From Candidatus Komeilibacteria bacterium RIFCSPLOWO2_02_FULL_48_11 (GTDB taxonomy: Bacteria > Patescibacteriota > Patescibacteriia > UBA2169), in the NCBI GenBank assembly GCA_001818435.1, contig MHKO01000032.1, positions 20,260 through 25,459 on the forward strand: a stretch of DNA of 5,200 nucleotides, given 5' to 3'. Positions 1 to 5,148 of the stretch are shown here, in pieces (the stretch's first letter is position 1; every line of letters starts with the position of its first letter). The notes below the pieces were generated by a model that was given only the letters and a program-made list of their open reading frames with translations, had not been told where the DNA came from and made no database searches. The position numbers were made by a program, and so were the translations under genes.

Positions 1-32
1 TTCAGGAGAAAATTCAATGTTGCCAAAGGCAA

Positions 33-73
33 CCAAAAACGCCTCATGATGATTTTTATAAGGCGTTTTTTGG
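33..73 (-). terminator. Intrinsic terminator of the coiled-coil gene, possibly bidirectional
   Basis: Positions 35-44 (AAAAACGCCT) pair perfectly with 61-70 (AGGCGTTTTT), a 10-bp stem with a 16-nt loop. CC at 33-34 can add to GG at 72-73 across one bulged T. Read on the minus strand, the stem ends in a run of five U about 34 nt after the stop codon at 105-107. The plus-strand reading also ends in T residues, so it could stop transcription both ways. A second small hairpin, GTTGCC/GGCAAC at 19-24 and 28-33 with an AAA loop, lies directly beyond it on the minus strand. No gene can be supported in positions 1-32. Confidence 0.75.
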
Positions 74-104
74 CGATTGTTTTAAATTGTGGCTACTGAC
101 GGGT

Positions 105-986
105 CTATGATGCTGGCTGCTTCTCGTCTTCTGATTTCGCAATTCTGGAGGCGCCCTCAATAACTTTTACCGCCAGCTCTTGGGCTTTTTTGTTGGCTCG
201 TTCCGTTTCTTGTTTTAAGGACGCGATTTCCGCGTTTTGCCGCTTGGCCAGCTCTTCCAGATTAGAAATCTGCATGTCCAGCAAATTCTTTTTCGCTTCC
301 CAATCTTTTTTCTCTATAGCGAGCTGTCTTTCCGATTCAACGTGAAGCTCTCGCGCCACCTCTTCGGCGCGCTGGGCGCAGGCTTTGTCAAGCTTGGCCG
401 GGAACTGTTCAGCCTGCTGGCGCAGAGCCTGGAGCTCTTCTTCTTGCGCTTGCAGCCGTTCTTGGCGTTCTTTGAACTCTTGTTCCCGTTTGGCGCTTAA
501 GTCCTGATAGGCGGCTTCATCTCGAGTGCGCTCCCGCTTGGTGCTGTACTCATGTTCTTCCTGCGCCCGCTCCCAATCCCGTTTTTTGTCCGCCATTTCT
601 TGCTCCAGTTCAGCGCGCTTTAAGCCATATTCGCGCAGCAGGCGCTGGAGCGTTTCCGCGGCCACCTGGATGTTGTAGTTGAGTTCCAGATTTTTTTTTG
701 ACAGCTCAAGCGCTTCTCTCAATTCGCCGAATTTTTGCGCTTCCGAGACGAGCTTGTCAGCCAGGTCGTTGAGCGTGGCGTTGACATTCGTCTTTAAGCC
801 GGCAATGGAAGCGGTGATGGTGTCCGCGGTGTAGGCTTTTGTTTTTTCCAGCAGTTCCGCGCTTTGCGGCGCGTGCACCAATTCAGCTGTCATCTTGAGC
901 TCTTCATACTTTTCCTGCAGCTGCCTGTAATCCTCCAAAAGTTCGGTTTTTGTTTTTCGAGACAAGGGAGTCGGAGACATAGGCAT
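105..986 (-). CDS. Conserved hypothetical coiled-coil protein (293 aa)
   Basis: No enzymatic domain is recognisable. The protein is almost entirely helical and highly charged. Residues 14-32 form a short predicted coiled coil. Residues 42-80 are milder and Ala/Thr/Leu-rich. Residues 85-275 form a long Glu/Lys/Arg/Gln-rich coiled coil, interrupted by a Pro at 196 (sequence EQFPAKLD). The C-terminus (about 270-282, ELAVKVIEGASRI) is less charged and could be a conserved capping segment. There is no signal peptide or membrane segment, so it is probably a cytoplasmic scaffold or filament-like protein. From memory, similar long coiled-coil proteins with a 'VHAP' segment and an 'EGAS' ending recur in CPR genomes without assigned function; I could not check this. 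The start at 986 has no clear Shine-Dalgarno; an in-frame ATG at 980 is an alternative. It is transcribed divergently from the swivel-domain gene, from its own promoter at 1010-1038, and ends before the hairpin at 33-73. Confidence 0.85.
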   Translation of the reverse strand: MPMSPTPLSRKTKTELLEDYRQLQEKYEELKMTAELVHAPQSAELLEKTKAYTADTITASIAGLKTNVNATLNDLADKLVSEAQKFGELREALELSKKNLELNYNIQVAAETLQRLLREYGLKRAELEQEMADKKRDWERAQEEHEYSTKRERTRDEAAYQDLSAKREQEFKERQERLQAQEEELQALRQQAEQFPAKLDKACAQRAEEVARELHVESERQLAIEKKDWEAKKNLLDMQISNLEELAKRQNAEIASLKQETERANKKAQELAVKVIEGASRIAKSEDEKQPAS

Positions 987-1009
987 TTTGTTAATGATGA
1001 AGTTATCTT

Positions 1010-1038
1010 ACTTTAGGCCATCCACGGCCGGATGTCAA
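1010..1038 (-). promoter_or_regulatory. Sigma70-type promoter for the coiled-coil gene
   Basis: On the minus strand, a perfect -35 hexamer TTGACA (1033-1038) is followed by a 17-bp spacer and TAAAGT (1010-1015), matching the -10 consensus at 4 of 6 positions. An overlapping TAAGAT lies 5 bp further on but with poor spacing. Predicted transcription start is near 1002-1004, giving a leader of about 16-18 nt before the ATG at 986. The leader shows no AGG-type ribosome binding site. The element lies inside the longest possible plus-strand reading frame of the divergent gene, which supports a later start for that gene. Confidence 0.65.
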
Positions 1039-1083
1039 TTTAGGTTGATTTTTTGGGCCAAGAGAGGTAGTTTAAGGCTAGAT

Positions 1084-2613
1084 ATGTCCAGCCAGAAAAT
1101 CATTAAGGAAATCAAAAAACTGACCTGGGAGCCGCACGATATGCCGCTCACGCCGTATCTGGTTTTTTATGTTCTTGAGGCCGCGGCCAAGGGATTAAAA
1201 ATGATTATCGGCGACTGCTATCATCATTTAGCAGTGTATTCGGCGAATGATAATGGCCGCTGGGGTTTTACCGAAGAAGATTTTGAACGCTTGGGAAATT
1301 ATGTCTTTGATAAAGCGCGCCGGAACAAGCGGTTGCTTAGAGAGTTAGAATTGAAGTCGAGCCAAGCAAAAAGAGAAGTCAGGGAGATAATTCGTGAAAT
1401 AGATAAGAGTGATTTAAAAACTTTACCAGCCAGGCAGCTGGCCGGTCTCTTTAGTAAATTTTACAGCGCCTTTGTGCGCGAAACCGCCGTGCCGGCTTTA
1501 GCCAATGTCTTAGATTATCAATCTCAAAAACAAATTAAGACTTATTTCAAGGAGCGCAAAACAGCCAAAAGCGATTTGGCGCGCTATCTTACGATTTTAA
1601 ACGCTCCCAATCGTCTTTCTTATACTACTGTTGAGCGCCAAAAACTTTCCGGTATTGCTCATGAAATTTTTATCAACACTAAATTAAAGAGTTTATTCAA
1701 AAAAGAAGATGCTAAGACAATCATCGCGCGTTTAAAAGATTTTTCAGCCATTAGTCGAAAAATTAATAATCACGCCAGAGAGTATTTTTGGATTCTTAAC
1801 AACTATGCCCAAGCAACCGTCTTAGGCGCTGATTACTTTATTGTTGGGCTTAAAAAGATTTTGCAATTTAATAGTGATCCAATATTGGAGATTAAGCAAA
1901 TAGAGCAAGGATTAAAAAAGGCAAAGATAGAAAAGAAACGGCTTGTTGCCAAACTCCGGCTGAATAAAGATTTGCTTTTACTAATCAAACTGCTGGAGCA
2001 CGGAATTTATTGGCGTGATGAGCGTAAAAAGTACAACCAGATTGCGGACCATTATCACTTGTTGTTTATTAAAGAAACAGTGCGCCGGTTCTCAATAGGG
2101 TTGGGAGATTTAAAATACATTTTTCCAAGTGAACTGATTAAGCTTTTGCGCGGCGGTAGTTTTGACAGAAATAGTTTGCGCGTCCGCCGCGCTTCAAATT
2201 TAATCATCTACACTCCAGCCAAACTATGCTTATTCACTGGCAAGTTTGCTAAACAATTGAATGATCGGCTGTACAAAACCACCAAGATAAAAACAGGTTT
2301 GATTCAGGGCGACAGCGCTTGTTTGGGAAAAGTGCGCGGCGAGGTGCGGGTGATTATGGGGCCGAATGATTTTAAAAAGATGAAGCCGGGCTGCATCTTG
2401 GTTACTTCCATGACCCGTCCGGAATTCGTGCCAGTCATGAAGCTGGCCAAAGGGATTGTCACGGACGAAGGCGGCATTACCTGCCACGCGGCCATCATTT
2501 CCCGCGAACTGGGCATTCCCTGTATAATAGGAACAAGGGTTGCCACCAAAGTTTTTAAGGATGGGGATAAAGTGGAAGTGGACGCGGAGAAAGGAGAGGT
2601 GAGGAAGATTTGA
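1084..2613 (+). CDS. PEP-utiliser swivel-domain protein, copy 1 (510 aa)
   Basis: The C-terminal ~100 residues (about 409-510) are a PEP-utilising enzyme mobile (phosphohistidine swivel) domain. The signature GGITCHAAIISRE carries the expected phospho-accepting histidine at residue 468 (codon 2485-2487), followed by GIPCIIGT and KDGDKVEVDAEKG. In PEP synthase, PPDK and rifampin phosphotransferase this domain ferries phosphate between an ATP-grasp domain and a second active site. Here residues 1-400 are Lys-rich and mostly helical. I see no ATP-grasp motif such as VRSS, and the protein ends right after the swivel, so no TIM barrel follows. Landmarks include H230-AREYFWILNNY and LGDLKYIFPSELIKLL (340-355), both with counterparts in the second copy at 3577-5031. 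The frame is open from a TTG at 988, but the ATG at 1084 is preferred: it has AAGG six bases upstream, avoids an odd N-terminal extension, and clears the divergent promoter. It may be a carrier for an unknown phosphotransfer; the substrate is unknown. Domain call is firm, function is not. Confidence 0.88.
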   Translation: MSSQKIIKEIKKLTWEPHDMPLTPYLVFYVLEAAAKGLKMIIGDCYHHLAVYSANDNGRWGFTEEDFERLGNYVFDKARRNKRLLRELELKSSQAKREVREIIREIDKSDLKTLPARQLAGLFSKFYSAFVRETAVPALANVLDYQSQKQIKTYFKERKTAKSDLARYLTILNAPNRLSYTTVERQKLSGIAHEIFINTKLKSLFKKEDAKTIIARLKDFSAISRKINNHAREYFWILNNYAQATVLGADYFIVGLKKILQFNSDPILEIKQIEQGLKKAKIEKKRLVAKLRLNKDLLLLIKLLEHGIYWRDERKKYNQIADHYHLLFIKETVRRFSIGLGDLKYIFPSELIKLLRGGSFDRNSLRVRRASNLIIYTPAKLCLFTGKFAKQLNDRLYKTTKIKTGLIQGDSACLGKVRGEVRVIMGPNDFKKMKPGCILVTSMTRPEFVPVMKLAKGIVTDEGGITCHAAIISRELGIPCIIGTRVATKVFKDGDKVEVDAEKGEVRKI

Positions 2614-2637
2614 TTTTTTTAGTAAATTATCTATAAT
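2610..2637 (+). promoter_or_regulatory. Promoter for the DUF433 gene giving a near-leaderless mRNA
   Basis: A perfect TATAAT (2632-2637) follows TTGATT (2610-2615, 4 of 6 matches to TTGACA) with a 16-bp spacer. Predicted transcription start is about 2643-2646, and the ATG of the DUF433 gene is at 2646, so this message would have essentially no 5' leader. An AGG at 2638-2640, spaced 5 nt from the ATG, would be present only in read-through transcripts from the upstream gene. The -35 hexamer overlaps the upstream stop codon (2611-2613). Confidence 0.55.
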
Positions 2638-2645
2638 AGGCATAT

Positions 2646-2828
2646 ATGCAAGACATAGTCATTGACCCAAAAATCAGGTTTGGCAAACCCACTATTATCG
2701 GCACTCGCATTACGGTTGAGGAAGTTTTAGGCGCGCTTGAGGGCGGCATGGCTTTTGGTGAAATAGAAAAAGAGTACGGATTAACAAAAGAGCAAATTAA
2801 AGCGGCGCTTCAGTATGTTGGCGGTTGA
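2646..2828 (+). CDS. DUF433 family antitoxin-like protein (60 aa)
   Basis: The protein begins DIVIDPKIRFGKPTIIGTRI, the hallmark of DUF433 (a DP..x.GKP.I.GTRI core at residues 7-22). A short helix-turn-helix-like region follows (24-56: VEEVLGALEGG, then EKEYGLTKEQIKAAL). DUF433 proteins are usually small DNA-binding antitoxins, about 70-80 residues long, paired with a downstream DUF5615 (PIN-like) toxin. Here the protein stops at YVGG, a little short of the usual C-terminal tail, and no intact toxin gene follows. Instead a short frame at 2815-2892 overlaps its end and looks like the tail of such a toxin. It probably still binds DNA or acts as an orphan antitoxin. Family assignment is strong; present-day activity is uncertain. 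Confidence 0.85.
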   Translation: MQDIVIDPKIRFGKPTIIGTRITVEEVLGALEGGMAFGEIEKEYGLTKEQIKAALQYVGG

Positions 2829-2892
2829 AGAAAAGCAACTGTTTAATTCGCTGATTATTGTTGAAGAAGGCAGATTCAGAACCAAGACTTAA
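2815..2892 (+). pseudogene. C-terminal remnant of a DUF5615 PIN-like toxin (25 codons)
   Basis: An ATG at 2815, overlapping the DUF433 end in another frame, opens a 25-codon frame reading MLAVEEKQLF then NSLIIVEEGRFRTKT and TAA. The second half matches the usual ending of DUF5615 toxins as I know them, a strand of the type 'L.GALVVVE.GR.R.R'. The N-terminal ~90 residues of such a toxin, with its catalytic acidic residues (an LxDE-type motif near the start and a later DxDF), are absent. A deletion joining the DUF433 end to the toxin's last ~20 codons explains both the shortened antitoxin and this tail. It could instead be a chance frame or a translated micropeptide. The match is from recalled family consensus, not an alignment. 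Confidence 0.5.
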
Positions 2893-2894
2893 AT

Positions 2895-3239
2895 ATGGAA
2901 ATTCAAATCATCAAAGATAAGATCAGCCAGGCCGAGATTAAAGAACTGGCCCGCCAAACCTTTGGCGACATGGTCAAAGTTGTGGTTGACGTGGAGCGCA
3001 GCCTTATGGCCGCGGGCGGGGAGATGCACGCGGATTGCGAGCAGGTTTTGCTGGACAATGGATCTAGTCAGGGTAATTTATGGGGAGCGAATATTTACCC
3101 AGATTCAACTGGGGATGATTTTATTGAATATAAATCTTTAATTAACATCCGTCCAAAGATTGGTAATCGGAGCATGAACATTGAAGACGAATCGACGCGC
3201 TTTAAAGTCAAAAGTGTAATTACGTCATTTATTGGATAA
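2895..3239 (+). CDS. DUF5674 family protein (114 aa)
   Basis: This is recognised as DUF5674, a small family of unknown function seen in CPR bacteria and some cyanobacteria. Conserved landmarks in order are FGDMVKVVVDVERSLMA (about 23-39), GGEMHAD (41-47), NLWGANIYP (61-69) and INIRPKIGNRSMNIED (83-98). The last block is rich in Arg, Asn and Asp. Conserved His45, Asp47 and the INIRP/GNRS residues suggest a polar pocket, but no activity is established. The length is normal for the family and nothing appears truncated. The ATG at 2895 follows the toxin remnant's stop by 2 bp and has no clear Shine-Dalgarno. The next gene starts 2 bp after its stop, which points to translational coupling. GC content falls from about 63% (3001-3060) to about 30% (3121-3180) inside the gene although the protein looks colinear. 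Confidence 0.85.
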   Translation: MEIQIIKDKISQAEIKELARQTFGDMVKVVVDVERSLMAAGGEMHADCEQVLLDNGSSQGNLWGANIYPDSTGDDFIEYKSLINIRPKIGNRSMNIEDESTRFKVKSVITSFIG

Positions 3240-3241
3240 CT

Positions 3242-3571
3242 ATGCCCGCTATTCACACAACTTTAGCCGCTGGCCGCTGGCAGGAGTTAACGCTGGCGGA
3301 ACAGCTGGGAAACATTGGCAGTGAAATCAGCCGCGCTCGCAGCGCTGATGAGCGCGGAAATGTGGAACGCCGCAATTTGTCGTTGGAGCGAGTATTAGAA
3401 CTTGTTCAACTGACCATAGCCAATGAATCAAGGCAGTGGCGCAGGCTGGAGTTGCAAAATTTATACGGTGTTTTATCGGCTATCCGTAATAATGAAGCTC
3501 ATAGCGTGTCTTTATCAAACATCGAAGAATATTGTTTGCCATTTGCACTCTTGGCTCGCTCGCAATCGTAA
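3242..3571 (+). CDS. Small conserved protein of unknown function (109 aa)
   Basis: No named domain is recognised. The N-terminal block GRWQELTLAEQLGNIGSEI (11-29) and the central helix LERVLELVQLTIAN (48-61) match a small protein I recall recurring in CPR genomes (pattern 'RW..L.L.EQ..NIGSE..R', then '.ALELL.LTI.D', then a C-terminal 'F..AAR'; here FALLAR, 101-106). This is from memory and unverified. The protein looks all-helical and soluble, with no signal peptide. It sits in a probable operon, 2 bp after DUF5674 and 5 bp before the second swivel-domain gene. The Shine-Dalgarno is weak at best (a GGA at 3234-3236, 5 nt before the ATG). The coding sequence includes a strong inverted repeat at 3331-3357. 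Confidence 0.8.
   Translation: MPAIHTTLAAGRWQELTLAEQLGNIGSEISRARSADERGNVERRNLSLERVLELVQLTIANESRQWRRLELQNLYGVLSAIRNNEAHSVSLSNIEEYCLPFALLARSQS
3331..3357 (+). other. GC-rich inverted repeat inside a coding sequence
   Basis: CCGCGCTC (3331-3338) and GAGCGCGG (3350-3357) are perfect 8-bp complements around an 11-nt loop that itself contains the palindrome AGCGCT. It lies about 90 nt into the 109-residue protein's gene and encodes an Arg/Ala/Glu-rich stretch (residues 30-39). It could form a stable mRNA hairpin early in the message, or be a by-product of GC-rich Arg and Ala codons. Confidence 0.5.
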
Positions 3572-3576
3572 ATTCT

Positions 3577-5031
3577 ATGAAAAGATACGGCAAAATTCAT
3601 GAAGAGGGTAATATAACGCCGCTCACCTTATCCATCAACCATCAGGCCATGGACTATCCGCTGATGCCGAAATTACTCTCTGGCCGGCACGTTGGCCGCC
3701 ACCCGTTTTGCGAGTACCGCGGCTATAGCATTAAATTTTTTGTTGATATTGAAAGATGGAATGAAGCCTCGCGCTATATCGTGGAGCAGGTAAAAAAGAG
3801 CAATAAATTAACAGGCATGGTTTTTAAGAGCCATCTGGCAATCGGGCAGAAAATTTTAAAACAAATTCAAGCCTTGGGCCGGCACGGCTTTGCTACATTA
3901 AGCCAGAAGCAGCAAGCCGATTTGCTGAAACGCCTTTTTAAGCAATCAGTTGAGTTGTGCACTTTGGGTTATGTGCCGGCTTTGTCGGATTTTAACACTT
4001 TTTATTTTTCAAACCTGTTGCAAGACATAATCCAGTCGCGCGCCAATGTGTGCGCTAAATACGGCTCATCCCCGGCCGCGGTGCTTTCTTTATTAACCAC
4101 CTCGTCTCGTTTATACCCATCAGATTTGGCCAGGATAGAATTAACGCAGATTATAGCCCGCACTAAAAATAAAAAAGTCCGGCGAGAACAGGCGCTGGAG
4201 CGCTGGCTGGAGCATTGGTTCTGGCTGAATTACGGCCACTTGGGCCCGGCCTGGACCAGGAAGACCGTGGCTAAAGAAATCCGCAGCCTGCGGAAAGCAG
4301 GGGTTGATTTATACCGTAGCCAGATAAAGAAAGAACAAGCGCTATGGTTTAAGAGATTGCGTCTTAAACCAAATGACGAGCGGATTATTCGCACTGGAGA
4401 GGATTTTGTGTTTCTTAAGGGCTATCGGCAGGAGATTATTTTTGGAGTTTACGCTCTTTTGCACCAGGCAGCGGCTTTGGCCGCCAAAAAGACAGGCATT
4501 GATAAAAATTTATTATTGTTCATCTCGATATCAGAATTAATTGATTTTTTGGGTAACGGTCGGCCGGTATCGGCTAAAGAATTGAAGGAACGGCAAAAGT
4601 TTTGCGTTTGGGTGCCAATAAACCTGTGGCAAGAGTCTGTTTATATTGGCAATAAAGCCAAGCAATACCTTGGTTCACATATGGCCAAAGAAGAGAAAGT
4701 TAAAGCAGTTGACACTTTCACCGGCCAAGTGGCTTACCCGGGCCAGGCTCGCGGAACAGCGTATATTATTAATGCCGTGGCTGACATGAAAAAAGTTAAG
4801 GGCCCATTTATCCTGGTATCGCAGCAGACCAACCCGGAACTATTGCCAGCCATGAAGCAGGCTCGGGCGTTTGTGACTGACCATGGGGGAATTACTTCGC
4901 ACGCTTCAATTGTGGCCCGGGAGATGAAAACTCCCTGCGTCATTGGCACGCGCATTGCGACTAAAGTTTTAAAAGACGGGGACAAGGTCGAGGTGGATGC
5001 TGAGCGAGGGATTGTGAGGAAAATTAAATAA
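3577..5031 (+). CDS. PEP-utiliser swivel-domain protein, copy 2 (484 aa)
   Basis: Residues about 383-484 form a phosphohistidine swivel domain with GGITSHASIVARE. The phospho-accepting histidine is residue 442 (codon 4900-4902), followed by TPCVIGT and KDGDKVEVDAERG. The remaining ~380 residues are mainly helical and resemble copy 1 only in layout: SRLYPSDLARIELTQI parallels copy 1's NRLSYTTVERQKLSGI, H213-WFWLNYGH parallels H230-AREYFWILNNY, and LLLFISISELIDFLG (312-326) parallels copy 1's 340-355. No ATP-grasp motif and no C-terminal TIM barrel are present, so a complete PEP synthase or PPDK cycle is not possible from this protein alone. The frame is open from a TTG at 3532 inside the previous gene. 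The ATG at 3577 is preferred, 5 bp after the upstream stop, but it has no Shine-Dalgarno, so coupled translation is likely. The stop codon (5029-5031) overlaps the terminator stem. Substrate and partner are unknown. Confidence 0.88.
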   Translation: MKRYGKIHEEGNITPLTLSINHQAMDYPLMPKLLSGRHVGRHPFCEYRGYSIKFFVDIERWNEASRYIVEQVKKSNKLTGMVFKSHLAIGQKILKQIQALGRHGFATLSQKQQADLLKRLFKQSVELCTLGYVPALSDFNTFYFSNLLQDIIQSRANVCAKYGSSPAAVLSLLTTSSRLYPSDLARIELTQIIARTKNKKVRREQALERWLEHWFWLNYGHLGPAWTRKTVAKEIRSLRKAGVDLYRSQIKKEQALWFKRLRLKPNDERIIRTGEDFVFLKGYRQEIIFGVYALLHQAAALAAKKTGIDKNLLLFISISELIDFLGNGRPVSAKELKERQKFCVWVPINLWQESVYIGNKAKQYLGSHMAKEEKVKAVDTFTGQVAYPGQARGTAYIINAVADMKKVKGPFILVSQQTNPELLPAMKQARAFVTDHGGITSHASIVAREMKTPCVIGTRIATKVLKDGDKVEVDAERGIVRKIK

Positions 5032-5059
5032 CCACCCTTCGCTAAAGCTATGGGTGGTT
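5030..5059 (+). terminator. Hairpin terminator after the second swivel-domain gene
   Basis: AACCACCC (5030-5037) pairs with GGGTGGTT (5052-5059) in a perfect 8-bp stem that begins within the stop codon. The loop TTCGCTAAAGCTAT can form an inner GC/GC pair around TAAA. Only TTT-A follows on the plus strand, so the U-tract is weak and termination efficiency is uncertain. The TTCGCTAAAGC core resembles palindromic hairpins I recall being common between CPR genes, which could make this a dispersed element. Confidence 0.6.
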
Positions 5060-5062
5060 TAC

Positions 5063-5113
5063 AAAAAAAGAAGGGGAGAATCGAGACACTTGGTGTGCTT
5101 GCTCCTCCCCTTC
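5063..5113 (-). terminator. Strong intrinsic terminator of the right-edge minus-strand gene
   Basis: On the minus strand GAAGGGGAG (5105-5113) pairs with CTCCCCTTC (5070-5078) as a perfect 9-bp stem, followed at once by seven U (complement of A 5063-5069). An inner ACAC/GTGT helix (5086-5089 with 5093-5096, 3-nt loop) extends it. It begins about 20 nt after the minus-strand stop codon at 5134-5136. It faces the plus-strand hairpin at 5030-5059, giving a convergent terminator pair. Confidence 0.85.
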
Positions 5114-5125
5114 GGGTGTACGATG

Positions 5126-5148
5126 GCGGTCGGTTACTTCTCGACCGC
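5126..5148 (-). other. Hairpin spanning the stop codon of the right-edge gene
   Basis: GCGGTCG (5126-5132) and CGACCGC (5142-5148) are perfect 7-bp complements with a 9-nt loop containing the TAA stop (5134-5136, minus strand). Together with the terminator just downstream, this places two stable hairpins in tandem at the 3' end of the message, which could protect it from exonucleases. Confidence 0.45.

Noticed and set aside
1..49. Possible plus-strand gene end entering from the left (reads to TGA at 47-49)
   Set aside because: It is only 15 codons, with the stop inside the terminator loop, and nothing recognisable.
237..500. Plus-strand open frame opposite the coiled-coil gene
   Set aside because: Its Phe/Leu-rich product is the expected antisense shadow of Glu/Lys/Gln-rich coiled-coil codons.
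1045..1073. Plus-strand promoter TTGATT-17-TAGTTT before the first swivel-domain gene
   Set aside because: The -10 matches consensus at only 3 of 6 positions, so it is too weak to list. The gene's true promoter was not identified.
988..1083. Upstream extension of the first swivel-domain gene to a TTG at 988
   Set aside because: It would give an odd N-terminus and overlap the divergent promoter at 1010-1038, while the ATG at 1084 has an AAGG at proper spacing.
2523..2528. TATAAT inside the swivel domain of copy 1
   Set aside because: There is no -35 element at usable spacing and the sequence encodes the conserved CIIGT segment.
2230..2643. Minus-strand open frames opposite the swivel domain of copy 1, and similarly at 4734-4985
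   Set aside because: They lie antisense to strongly conserved coding sequence, have no initiation signals, and arise from its codon composition.
2861..2895. Separate promoter before DUF5674
   Set aside because: TTGAAG at 2861 has no -10 hexamer at acceptable spacing, so transcription probably comes from the DUF433 promoter or further upstream.
3532..3576. TTG start for the second swivel-domain gene, overlapping the upstream gene
   Set aside because: The ATG at 3577 just after the upstream stop is simpler and the extra 15 residues look unlike a conserved N-terminus. Not excluded, since neither start has a Shine-Dalgarno.
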